From: Bacteroidia bacterium
Lineage (GTDB): Bacteria; Bacteroidota; Bacteroidia; NS11-12g; UBA955
Assembly: GCA_014376345.1 (NCBI GenBank)
Contig: JACMRS010000072.1
Coordinates: 1 to 13,250, forward strand
DNA length: 13,250 nt
Direction: 5' to 3'
Part shown: positions 7,148 through 13,250 of the stretch, piece after piece
Numbering within the stretch: position 1 is the first letter of the stretch
Layout: each line of letters starts with the position of its first letter
Translations under genes and position numbers: made by a program
Notes under the pieces: model-generated
The model's database searches: none
What the model saw: the letters and a program-made list of their open reading frames with translations, nothing else
Told to the model about the DNA's origin: nothing

Positions 7148-7180
7148 CATTTGCATTTATCAAATTGTAAATGCAAAATG
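7148..7180. repeat. Imperfect 12-bp inverted repeat upstream of the ileS promoter
   Basis: TTTGCATTTA (7150-7159) and TAAATGCAAA (7168-7177) are perfect 10-bp inverted arms around the 8-nt loop TCAAATTG. Allowing one extra base, the arms extend to CATTTGCATTTA (7148-7159) and its complement (7168-7180). The element ends 2 bp upstream of the ileS -7 box and covers the -33 region, so an operator is possible. It also lies 27 bp after the der stop, so a terminator for era-der is an alternative, although no clean U-run follows directly. Confidence 0.6.
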
Positions 7181-7207
7181 GTTAGAAAAGTAAAAGTTGG
7201 AAAGAAA

Positions 7208-8518
7208 TTACTTCTTCCTGAAGAAGATATTAATTGGAACTCCTTTAAAGTTAAAGAATTCCCTTAATTTGTTTTCAAGAAAACGTTTGTAAGGATCCTG
7301 AACATATTGAGGAAGGTTGCAGAAAAATGCAAAACATACTGAATTTGCCTTAAGCTGCTGAACATACTTAATATGAACTGATTTTCCTTTAAGCATTGGT
7401 GGCGGATAATTTTCTATCAACGGCAACATCAATGTATTGATTTTTGAGGTTGAAATACGGGTAGTAAGGTTATCATAAACCTCCATAATCGCTTCAACTG
7501 CCGCAAATATTCTCTGTTTTGTCAAAGCAGAAATGAAAAGAATGGGAACATCTACAAAAGGAGCAATTGTCTTTTTAATTTCTGCTGTATATTTAGTTAC
7601 CGAATTGCTGTCTTTTCCTTCAACAAGGTCCCATTTGTTAACCAGAATTACTAAACCTTTACCGTTTCTGTGTGCCAAGTAAAATAAGTTCAGATCCTGA
7701 GATTCAAGACCCAATGTAGCATCAATCATTACTACACAGACATTACACTGTTCAATTGCAGTAATTGAGCGCATAACTGAATAAAATTCAATGTTTTCAT
7801 GCACCTTTGATTTTTTTCTGATACCAGCTGTATCAACTAGTAACATGTCTTTGCCAAAAGCAGTGTATCTTGTGTGAATGGTATCACGTGTAGTGCCTGC
7901 AATGTCAGTAACTATATTTCTGTCTCTGCCCAAAAGTGCATTTACAAAAGAAGATTTTCCTACATTCGGTCTTCCAACAACTGCTATTTTCGGTAAATTT
8001 TCTTCGTCATCCTCATTCGGCTCGTCACCTAAAAGTTCGGTTACTTTATCAAGTAAATCACCAGTTCCGCTGCCGGTAGCAGAGGAAACGGTAAATAAAT
8101 CATCAAACCCAAACTGATAAAAAACTGCCGCATCATTTATCTGATTGTGGTTGTCCACTTTATTTACAACTACGATAACAGGTTTTTTGCTTTTTCTTAG
8201 AATATTAGCAAACTGACTGTCAAGATCAGTGATGTCAGTGTAAACATCCACCATAAACAGCAAAACCGCCGCTTCTTCAACTGCTATTTTAACCTGATCG
8301 CGAATTGCTGCTTCAAAAACATCTGAACTGCCAGTTACATAACCGCCGGTATCAATCACTGTAAATGATTTTCCCAACCACTCACAAATGCCATAATGAC
8401 GGTCGCGGGTTACGCCACTGAAATCGTCTACAATAGCTTTTCTAAAACCTGTAAACCTGTTAAAAAGTGTTGATTTGCCCACATTTGGGCGCCCGACTAT
8501 TGCTACTATACGCGACAT
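7208..8518 (-). CDS. der: GTPase Der (EngA), ribosome assembly
   Basis: Der is a double GTPase needed for 50S ribosomal subunit maturation. The 436-residue protein has two tandem G domains. The first has GRPNVGKST (9-17), DTGG and NKVD; the second has GRPNVGKSS (from 182), DTAGI and NKWD. The C-terminal part (about 350-436, with PPPMLKGK and the closing FNFKGVPINIFFRKK) is the KH-like domain typical of Der. An acidic linker (DEPNEDDEEN) joins the G domains. Length is normal for the family. The ATG at 8518 comes 2 nt after the era stop codon, so the pair is almost certainly one transcript with coupled translation. Confidence 0.97.
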   Translation of the reverse strand: MSRIVAIVGRPNVGKSTLFNRFTGFRKAIVDDFSGVTRDRHYGICEWLGKSFTVIDTGGYVTGSSDVFEAAIRDQVKIAVEEAAVLLFMVDVYTDITDLDSQFANILRKSKKPVIVVVNKVDNHNQINDAAVFYQFGFDDLFTVSSATGSGTGDLLDKVTELLGDEPNEDDEENLPKIAVVGRPNVGKSSFVNALLGRDRNIVTDIAGTTRDTIHTRYTAFGKDMLLVDTAGIRKKSKVHENIEFYSVMRSITAIEQCNVCVVMIDATLGLESQDLNLFYLAHRNGKGLVILVNKWDLVEGKDSNSVTKYTAEIKKTIAPFVDVPILFISALTKQRIFAAVEAIMEVYDNLTTRISTSKINTLMLPLIENYPPPMLKGKSVHIKYVQQLKANSVCFAFFCNLPQYVQDPYKRFLENKLREFFNFKGVPINIFFRKK

Positions 8519-8520
8519 TG

Positions 8521-9402
8521 TTATTTATTAATATACCCGAATTTCTGGAGCTTACGGTCATCCTTGCGCCAGTTTTCCTCTACTTTTACTTTCAGGTCGA
8601 GGAATACTTTTTTCTGTAAAAACAGTTCTATATCTTTTCTGGCTGTGGTGCCGATTCTTTTGATTCCTTCGCCTAGTTTTCCAATTACAATACCTTTCTG
8701 CGACTGTCTTTCAACGATTATGTTAGCATAGATTTTGTCTAGTTTAACACCTTCTTCATAAGCTATAATTACAACTTCAGTTGAGTATGGAATTTCTTTG
8801 TCGTAAAGATCAAAAATTACCCCACGGATGATTTCTGTAATGAAAAATCTCTCCGGTCTGTCTGTAAGCTGATCTTTTGGATAATAAGGTTCATGTTCAG
8901 GAATGAATTGAAGCATCAGCTTTAAAAGTCCGTCAACATTGAAACCGCTAATTGCTGATATTGGCAGTATTTCGCTGAAAGGAATAATATCTTTCCACTT
9001 TTCAATACTGTCGCTCACTTCTTTCTGATTAGAAAGATCCATTTTATTAAGAACTAGTATTACAGGACATTTAGCCTGTTTAAGTTTTTCAAGATGGTGT
9101 GGTTCCGGACCTTCATCAGCCACATCAGCAACAAAAAGAATGACATCAGCATCGTTAACACTGTCGTTGACAATATCCATCATGCCTTCGTGAAGTTTGT
9201 ATGCAGGTTCAATTATACCTGGCGTATCCGAGAACACAATTTGATACTCATCAGTATTTATTATGCCGAAAATACGATGTCTTGTAGTTGATGCTTTAGG
9301 TGTTACTACCGAAAGCCTTTCTCCCACAAGCTTGTTAGACAAAGTTGATTTACCAACGTTTGGTTTACCTATAATGCTTACAAATCCTGCTTTATGCGCC
9401 AT
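8521..9402 (-). CDS. era: GTPase Era, 16S rRNA maturation
   Basis: Era binds the 3' end of 16S rRNA during 30S subunit assembly. The 293-residue protein shows the G motifs in order: GKPNVGKST (12-20), TTRHRIFG, DTPGI, NKMD and SAIS. A C-terminal KH domain carries the GEGIKRIGTTARKDIE loop and ends KVKVEENWRKD. Length fits the family. I chose ATG at 9402 (MAHKAGFVSI); a TTG 15 bases upstream falls inside the TACCTTTG promoter box and is unlikely to be used. It is the first gene of an era-der transcript, with der starting 2 nt after the stop. Confidence 0.97.
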   Translation of the reverse strand: MAHKAGFVSIIGKPNVGKSTLSNKLVGERLSVVTPKASTTRHRIFGIINTDEYQIVFSDTPGIIEPAYKLHEGMMDIVNDSVNDADVILFVADVADEGPEPHHLEKLKQAKCPVILVLNKMDLSNQKEVSDSIEKWKDIIPFSEILPISAISGFNVDGLLKLMLQFIPEHEPYYPKDQLTDRPERFFITEIIRGVIFDLYDKEIPYSTEVVIIAYEEGVKLDKIYANIIVERQSQKGIVIGKLGEGIKRIGTTARKDIELFLQKKVFLDLKVKVEENWRKDDRKLQKFGYINK

Positions 9403-9414
9403 TTTTACCGGCTG

Positions 9415-9422
9415 CAAAGGTA
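9415..9422 (-). promoter_or_regulatory. -7 promoter box of era (TACCTTTG)
   Basis: On the minus strand TACCTTTGCAGCC matches TAnnTTTG and ends 12 nt before the era ATG at 9402, predicting a leader of only a few bases. It supports era as the first gene of the era-der operon. No convincing -33 element is seen at the usual distance. Confidence 0.6.
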
Positions 9423-9426
9423 GTCA

Positions 9427-9443
9427 AATTAATGCAATTAATG
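9427..9443. repeat. Two tandem AATTAATG octamers upstream of the era promoter
   Basis: AATTAATG at 9427-9434 and 9436-9443 are separated by one C, giving a 9-bp period, and start 5 bp upstream of the era -7 box. Each contains the palindrome ATTAAT. Such AT-rich repeats also arise by chance in this DNA, so a regulatory role is speculative. Confidence 0.3.
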
Positions 9444-9483
9444 ATTGTATCTTAAATAGGTGATGGTAAGATTCAATTCAGGC

Positions 9484-10293
9484 TCATTTAAAATTTCTTT
9501 GTCTCTTGGCCTCAAATGTAGTAACTGCCGCAGCTACAGATACATTCATGCTGTCAATTTTTCCAAGCATTGGTATTTTGATATTTTTATCTGCAATATC
9601 CAACCATGTTTTGCTGATTCCTGTTGATTCGGTGCCCATTACAATCGCACATGGCACTGTAAAATCAGTTTCATGGTACCATTCGGCACTTTCCAGGTAA
9701 GTTGCAAATATTTTAATTTTATTAGTTTTCAAGAAAGAAATAGCTTCTGAAGAAGAAGCAGTGAAAACTTGTGTCGTAAATACTGTTCCCAAACTAGCCC
9801 TGATAACATTTGGATTGTACAAATCTGTCAGTGCATCACATAAAATTACCGCATCAGCTTTAGCAGCATCAGCAGTTCTGATAATTGCACCGAGATTCCC
9901 GGGTTTTTCAACTGATTCTAATATAATAATTAGTGGATTTGGAGACAGTTTTAAATCGTTTAATTTTTTCTCATTACTCTTGCAAACCAGTATAATACCA
10001 CCTGTAGTTTCTCTATAACTGACATTATTAAATAGGTTATCAGTCAATAAAATAGCCTCTACATTATTAATGTCTGAAAAAGATTTGATATTCAGAGCTT
10101 TCAACACATTTTCTGTACTGATTATTTCTTCACTAAAGAAGATCTGAACTGGTTTTATGCCTCCTGCAATTGCCATCTCAATTTCTTTAATTCCTTCTAC
10201 AAGAAAAAGTCCCGTTTTCTTTCTTTCTCTTGGTTTTAACAAGGAAAGTAATTGCTTGTATTTCGGGTTTGCAGAACTACTGATTGTCAGCAT
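9484..10293 (-). CDS. SpoU/TrmH-family RNA 2'-O-methyltransferase
   Basis: This 269-residue SPOUT enzyme should methylate ribose 2'-OH in rRNA or tRNA using S-adenosylmethionine. Residues 1 to about 105 look like the L30e-like substrate-binding domain (NPKYKQLLSLL, then FLVEGIKEIE). The catalytic domain has motif 1, ESVEKPGNLGAIIRTADA (126-143, with Asn133 and Arg139); motif 2, VMGTESTGIS (218-227); and motif 3, IPMLGKIDSMNVSVA (240-254), which form the trefoil knot. It resembles RlmB/TrmH-type enzymes, but the modified nucleotide cannot be read from sequence, so no symbol is given. ATG at 10293 was chosen because it follows a TACTTTTG box by 4 nt; an upstream alternative would overlap that box. 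It is divergent from another methyltransferase gene 45 bp away. Confidence 0.93.
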   Translation of the reverse strand: MLTISSSANPKYKQLLSLLKPRERKKTGLFLVEGIKEIEMAIAGGIKPVQIFFSEEIISTENVLKALNIKSFSDINNVEAILLTDNLFNNVSYRETTGGIILVCKSNEKKLNDLKLSPNPLIIILESVEKPGNLGAIIRTADAAKADAVILCDALTDLYNPNVIRASLGTVFTTQVFTASSSEAISFLKTNKIKIFATYLESAEWYHETDFTVPCAIVMGTESTGISKTWLDIADKNIKIPMLGKIDSMNVSVAAAVTTFEAKRQRNFK

Positions 10294-10297
10294 GGCG

Positions 10298-10305
10298 CAA
10301 AAGTA
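10298..10305 (-). promoter_or_regulatory. -7 promoter box of the SpoU methyltransferase gene (TACTTTTG)
   Basis: On the minus strand TACTTTTG-CGCC-ATG gives an exact TAnnTTTG box 4 nt before the start codon, so the transcript is probably leaderless or nearly so. It lies only 21 bp from the opposing box at 10327-10334. Confidence 0.65.
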
Positions 10306-10326
10306 CAACCATTAAGCTTAAATATG

Positions 10327-10334
10327 TAACTTTG
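10327..10334 (+). promoter_or_regulatory. -7 promoter box of the class I methyltransferase gene (TAACTTTG)
   Basis: TAACTTTG-CCGA-ATG is an exact TAnnTTTG box 4 nt before the ATG at 10339, again predicting a leaderless mRNA. It points away from the box at 10298-10305 within the same 45-bp intergenic region. Confidence 0.65.
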
Positions 10335-10338
10335 CCGA

Positions 10339-11244
10339 ATGGAACTTGTATCCCCGGAACATTGGAAAGATTATGAACTTATTGACAGCGGAAATTTTGA
10401 AAAGCTGGAACGTTTTGGAGCTTATACTCTGATCCGTCCCGAGCCTCAGGCATTATGGAACAGAGTCATGAAAGAGGAAGAATGGAACAGGCTTGCCGAT
10501 GCAAAGTTTGTTAGAGATACTTCTAAAAAGAATAACCGGGATACAAATAGTGAACAAGGTGGCTGGAGTTTTAAAGCAAAATTGCCTGCAAGCTGGAATA
10601 TAAAATACAACCATGCCGGTTTGAACATTAAATTCAAGTTGCAATGGACAAGTTTTGGTCATATTGGCGTGTTTCCGGAGCAAGCTTCAAACTGGGATTT
10701 TATTTATGATTCAATCAATAAAATAAAAACAACAATTGCTGAACCAAAGGTTCTTAACATGTTTGCTTATACCGGTGGCGCGAGTTTAGCCGCCAAAGCT
10801 GCAGGTGCTGATGTTACACATGTGGATGCTGTCAGAAATGTAGTGACCTGGGCCAATGACAACATGCAACTTAGTGGCTTGAACAATATCAGATGGCTTG
10901 TAGAAGATGCCTTAAAATTTGCCAGAAGAGAAGCTAAAAGAGGGAAGTTTTATGAAGGTATCATTCTCGATCCTCCTGCTTACGGGCGCGGACCGGAAGG
11001 AGAGAAGTGGGTATTGGAAGAGCAACTCAGCGAGTTGATGCAAAGTTGTGCAGCTATTCTGGCTAAAAATGGCTTTCTGATTCTGAATCTTTATAGCATG
11101 GGATTATCATCACTCGTAGCAAATAATCTTATCAGATCATTTTTCCCGGGTGCTGTTACCAGTTTTGGCGAAAGTTTTATTTTATCTAAAAGTGGACAGC
11201 AACTGCCTTTGGGTGTTTATGTGAGGATTGAGCCGAAATTGTAA
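10339..11244 (+). CDS. Class I SAM-dependent methyltransferase (RlmI/COG1092-like, likely rRNA)
   Basis: The 301-residue protein has a Rossmann-type methyltransferase fold. Motif I is VLNMFAYTGGASLAAKAAGA (138-157); an acidic residue for SAM ribose follows in HVDAVRN (Asp163); VEDALKFARRE (188-198) is the next conserved block; and LDPPAYGRGPEGEKW (210-224) is the catalytic loop, similar to the DPPxF/NPPY loops of RNA base methyltransferases. The sequence resembles the catalytic part of RlmI/RlmK-type 23S rRNA methyltransferases, but the N-terminal ~130 residues do not look like the PUA domain of RlmI. The RNA target is inferred, not shown. It is divergent from a SpoU-type RNA methyltransferase gene and ends 16 nt from the stop of a convergent lipoprotein gene. 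Confidence 0.88.
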   Translation: MELVSPEHWKDYELIDSGNFEKLERFGAYTLIRPEPQALWNRVMKEEEWNRLADAKFVRDTSKKNNRDTNSEQGGWSFKAKLPASWNIKYNHAGLNIKFKLQWTSFGHIGVFPEQASNWDFIYDSINKIKTTIAEPKVLNMFAYTGGASLAAKAAGADVTHVDAVRNVVTWANDNMQLSGLNNIRWLVEDALKFARREAKRGKFYEGIILDPPAYGRGPEGEKWVLEEQLSELMQSCAAILAKNGFLILNLYSMGLSSLVANNLIRSFFPGAVTSFGESFILSKSGQQLPLGVYVRIEPKL

Positions 11245-11260
11245 AGGTTTCTGATTACTG

Positions 11261-11899
11261 TCAATTTGGTAAAAGTTGATTTATCTTCTCAATTAATTTT
11301 GTAACAATATCTATATTTTCTTTTTTTGAACCTTTAATATTTTTAAGCAGTCGATTCTCAAGGTTACGGACAGCTCTTGTCTCGAATTTTTCATTTGAAA
11401 TTTGAATTTCAGAGTAGATACATTTTGCCCAGTTATTTAAATCCTGATCGTTTAAATATGGTGCATTATTAAAATTCACAGCAAATTTTTCGGTATTTTC
11501 CGTTACAAATTTTAAGGCTGTTAATCCTGCACCTTCAGAATAAAATTCGTCAGAACTACTTAGTGATTTTGTAAAAACTATGAAGAAAAAAAGATCATTA
11601 GCAGTATCTTTTTTAAATAACTTTTTAGGAAGTGAAAGCAAGTTTTTATAATCAATCGTGGTAAGTTTCCCCTGCCGGTAGATTTCTTTATAATAGGGAT
11701 CAATTGCAGTGTCTGCAAGGTTTTTATTTAATTTTTGCTGATTAGCTGATACCGTAATTTCATTTTTTGATTCAATTTTCGCAGAATTAATATAGATATT
11801 CTTTAATGTTGAATCTGCCACAATTGAAGAATTTTCACTTGAATTCCGGCCACAGGAATAGAGAAATAATACCCATCCTGTTTTTAAAATAGATTTCAT
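11261..11899 (-). CDS. Hypothetical lipoprotein
   Basis: I do not recognise this 212-residue protein. It starts with a short lipoprotein signal peptide: Lys2, Lys6, a hydrophobic stretch WVLFLY, then Leu-Tyr-Ser-Cys16. An ATG 12 bases upstream (11911) would add MVFS and is also possible. The mature protein is polar, rich in Lys, Asn, Ser and Glu, predicted mostly helical by eye, with Asn/Leu/Lys-rich helices toward the C-terminus (LNNWAKCIYSEIQ, RNLENRLLKNIKG). It has a single non-lipobox Cys in WAKCIY. No catalytic motif is visible. It lies 32-44 nt after yicC with no evident promoter between, so it is probably the last gene of that operon. The likely location is the periplasmic face of a membrane, processed by LspA. 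Confidence 0.75.
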   Translation of the reverse strand: MKSILKTGWVLFLYSCGRNSSENSSIVADSTLKNIYINSAKIESKNEITVSANQQKLNKNLADTAIDPYYKEIYRQGKLTTIDYKNLLSLPKKLFKKDTANDLFFFIVFTKSLSSSDEFYSEGAGLTALKFVTENTEKFAVNFNNAPYLNDQDLNNWAKCIYSEIQISNEKFETRAVRNLENRLLKNIKGSKKENIDIVTKLIEKINQLLPN

Positions 11900-11943
11900 T
11901 GAAAATACCATATTTTAAAACGTTTAATGATAACTAATCTACT

Positions 11944-12825
11944 TTAGATCACATTAAGCAACTGCTCTTTTATTTTTTCAAGACTTTCTTTCATGCCAAC
12001 TACAGCTTGCTGTATTGGAAAATGATTGGCTTTTGATCCGATTGTGTTTATTTCACGACCCATTTCCTGTGAAATAAAATTCAGTTTTTTGCCATTAGGT
12101 TCGTTTGAAAGGGCCGTTCTGAAGAATTCAATATGGTTTTCAAGTCTGTGTTTTTCTTCACCAATATCAAATTTTTCAAGATAATAAATCATCTCCTGCT
12201 CAAAGCGGTTAGTGTCTATTTTCTGCTCATTTACAGTTTCTTTAAGTGCAGTAAATATTCTATTTCTTAATTGTTCTTTTCTTTTAGGTTCTTCTATTGC
12301 AACAACAGCTAATCCTTGTTCTACTTCATTTGTACAATCAGCCAGATATTTGCTCAGTTTATTGCCTTCAGCAATTCTAAAAGCATCATAATTCAGGTAA
12401 GCTTTTTCTATTACTTCCATTATAAAACCCCATTCCTTTTCATCACCACTTTCTTCGCCTTGCTTTAAAACTTCAGGAAAACTTAGTATTCTTTCTAAAT
12501 GGTTGTCACTTTTTAACCCCAATGCATTTGAAATCTCATCAAGCTTTTCTTTATATGATTGCGCTAGCGGAATGTTAACCTGCATCATAGAAATATCAGC
12601 ACCCGCTGATTTCTTTTCAACAATCACATTAATCTGTACTGTTCCTCTGCTGATTCTCAAAGATAGTGCCTGACGCAGTTCTGTTTCCTTGTCTTTAAAA
12701 CTACGTGGCAACCTGATATTAAGTTCCAGAAATTTATTGTTTACAGATTTTATCTCTGCTTTTACGCTTAAATTATCGTTTTCTGCTTCAGCATTGCCAA
12801 AGCCTGTCATTGATCTTATTTCCAT
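11944..12825 (-). CDS. yicC: YicC/YloC-family endoribonuclease
   Basis: The 293-residue protein belongs to the YicC family, whose E. coli member (287 residues) is reported to act as an endoribonuclease involved in RNA turnover. The N-terminus RSMTGFGNAEAE (4-15) and the following NNKFLELNIRLPR are the YicC_N signature. The C-terminal half contains the DUF1732 signature FISQEMGREINTIGSKA (near 254-270) and ends in an amphipathic helix (KESLEKIKEQLLNVI). The central part is charged and helical. The ATG at 12825 shares one base with the upstream TAA (TAATG), indicating translational coupling to the EamA transporter gene. A later Met (MTGFG) is possible but would drop the usual MIRS-like start. 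Confidence 0.95.
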   Translation of the reverse strand: MEIRSMTGFGNAEAENDNLSVKAEIKSVNNKFLELNIRLPRSFKDKETELRQALSLRISRGTVQINVIVEKKSAGADISMMQVNIPLAQSYKEKLDEISNALGLKSDNHLERILSFPEVLKQGEESGDEKEWGFIMEVIEKAYLNYDAFRIAEGNKLSKYLADCTNEVEQGLAVVAIEEPKRKEQLRNRIFTALKETVNEQKIDTNRFEQEMIYYLEKFDIGEEKHRLENHIEFFRTALSNEPNGKKLNFISQEMGREINTIGSKANHFPIQQAVVGMKESLEKIKEQLLNVI

Positions 12826-13250
12826 TATGCTGTTATTTTAGGATGGGATTTCTTACTATAAGTGCTGCAAAATACACCTGCAAAGATGATAACTGCAGCT
12901 AAAACTTTCTGAACAGTGAGGTCATTTCTTCCTAACAGCATCGAAATTAACGCTGTAAACAAAGGTTGAAGATAAATATATGTGCCAACGGTTGATGATC
13001 CGATTTTAATCACTGCCCAAGCTGTTAAAAGATATGCAAGGAAAGTAGTACAAAGTACTATAAATACTATTTTGAAGATAATATCCTGAGGCATTGTTGT
13101 AAAATCTGCAGAAATAAGTTCACGAAAACCAAATGGCAATACCATCACTAATCCGATTAAAAAGGTCCATTTTGAAACAGTAAGTGTGTTGTATTTTCCA
13201 AGAAGCCTTTTTACCAAAACAAGATAAAGCGCGTAGGAAGTTGCATTTAA
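12825..13250 (-). CDS. EamA/DMT-superfamily transporter, N-terminus beyond window
   Basis: The last 141 codons of an inner-membrane drug/metabolite transporter are visible; the gene runs off the right edge, reading LNATSYALYLVLVKRLLGKY at the edge. No true start lies in the window: the first apparent start, at 13217, is an internal TTG Leu. Hydrophobic segments near WTFLIGLVMVLPFGF, IVFIVLCTTFLAYLLTAWAVI, YIYLQPLFTALISMLLG and VLAAVIIFAGVFC match the second EamA repeat. The motif with Gly-Thr-Tyr, then Leu-Gln-Pro before a helix, and a closing helix followed by a basic tail (YSKKSHPK) are typical of the family. Substrate cannot be inferred. Its TAA overlaps the yicC ATG by one base. Confidence 0.9.
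   Translation of the reverse strand, partial: LNATSYALYLVLVKRLLGKYNTLTVSKWTFLIGLVMVLPFGFRELISADFTTMPQDIIFKIVFIVLCTTFLAYLLTAWAVIKIGSSTVGTYIYLQPLFTALISMLLGRNDLTVQKVLAAVIIFAGVFCSTYSKKSHPKITA

Noticed and set aside
7878..8117. Plus-strand frames opposite der, era and the SpoU gene (7878-8117, 9094-9291, 9263-9463, 9506-9700, 9761-10018)
   Set aside because: They are antisense shadows of conserved coding sequence without supporting signals.
10446..10683. Two overlapping minus-strand frames opposite the class I methyltransferase
   Set aside because: They overlap each other in different frames and oppose a gene with clear motifs.
11233..11269. Possible bidirectional terminator between the class I methyltransferase and the lipoprotein gene: CC-G-AAATTG pairing with CAATTTGG
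   Set aside because: The stem has only 8 pairs with a bulge and a 20-nt loop, it reaches into both genes, and no T-run follows closely.
1..13250. Mobile elements, CRISPR arrays, tRNA or rRNA genes, toxin-antitoxin or other defence systems
   Set aside because: None was seen on either strand. The window is almost completely filled by intact housekeeping and envelope genes.

Overview
The window looks like ordinary chromosomal DNA from a member of the Bacteroidota, probably of the Chitinophagales/Sphingobacteriales type, with AT-rich composition. The evidence is: promoter-like TAnnTTTG boxes just upstream of several start codons, with no clear Shine-Dalgarno sequences; an outer-membrane barrel protein whose signal peptide is cut before Gln; a long eukaryote-like IleRS with a Gly-Ile-His-His version of the HIGH motif; a sirtuin that has lost two of its zinc cysteines; and a DksA-like protein with a single finger cysteine. 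Genus or species cannot be told from this sequence.

Layout, left to right. (1) 1-1095, minus strand: an OmpA-type peptidoglycan-binding lipoprotein followed by an outer-membrane beta-barrel protein cut off by the window edge, an envelope pair. (2) 1221-1913, plus strand: the sirtuin cobB, whose stop codon overlaps that of the convergent lspA. (3) 1910-7116, minus strand: a tight ileS - dksA-like - lspA run with 8-9 nt gaps. (4) 7208-9402, minus strand: era - der, two ribosome-assembly GTPases 2 nt apart. (5) 9484-11244: two divergent methyltransferase genes, a SpoU/TrmH-family RNA methyltransferase (minus) and a class I SAM methyltransferase (plus), sharing a 45-bp intergenic region with two back-to-back promoters. 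(6) 11261-13250, minus strand: an EamA-type transporter (cut off by the window edge), yicC and a small unknown lipoprotein, probably one operon.

Most genes serve translation and RNA: Ile-tRNA charging, ribosome assembly (Era, Der), RNA methylation, YicC ribonuclease and a DksA-like transcription factor. The rest serve the envelope: LspA, which processes lipoproteins such as the two predicted here, the OmpA lipoprotein and the barrel. No RNA gene, CRISPR array, insertion sequence, phage or defence gene was seen, and no gene-free stretch exceeds about 125 bp.

I found no convincing undescribed multi-gene system. The observations most worth following are the DksA-like protein with a histone-H1-like Lys/Ala/Pro tail of about 210 residues, the identical TAnnTTTG-N4-ATG geometry at three genes (suggesting leaderless mRNAs), a 12-bp inverted repeat directly upstream of the ileS promoter, and an lspA gene with no ATG that lies in frame behind the dksA-like stop codon.
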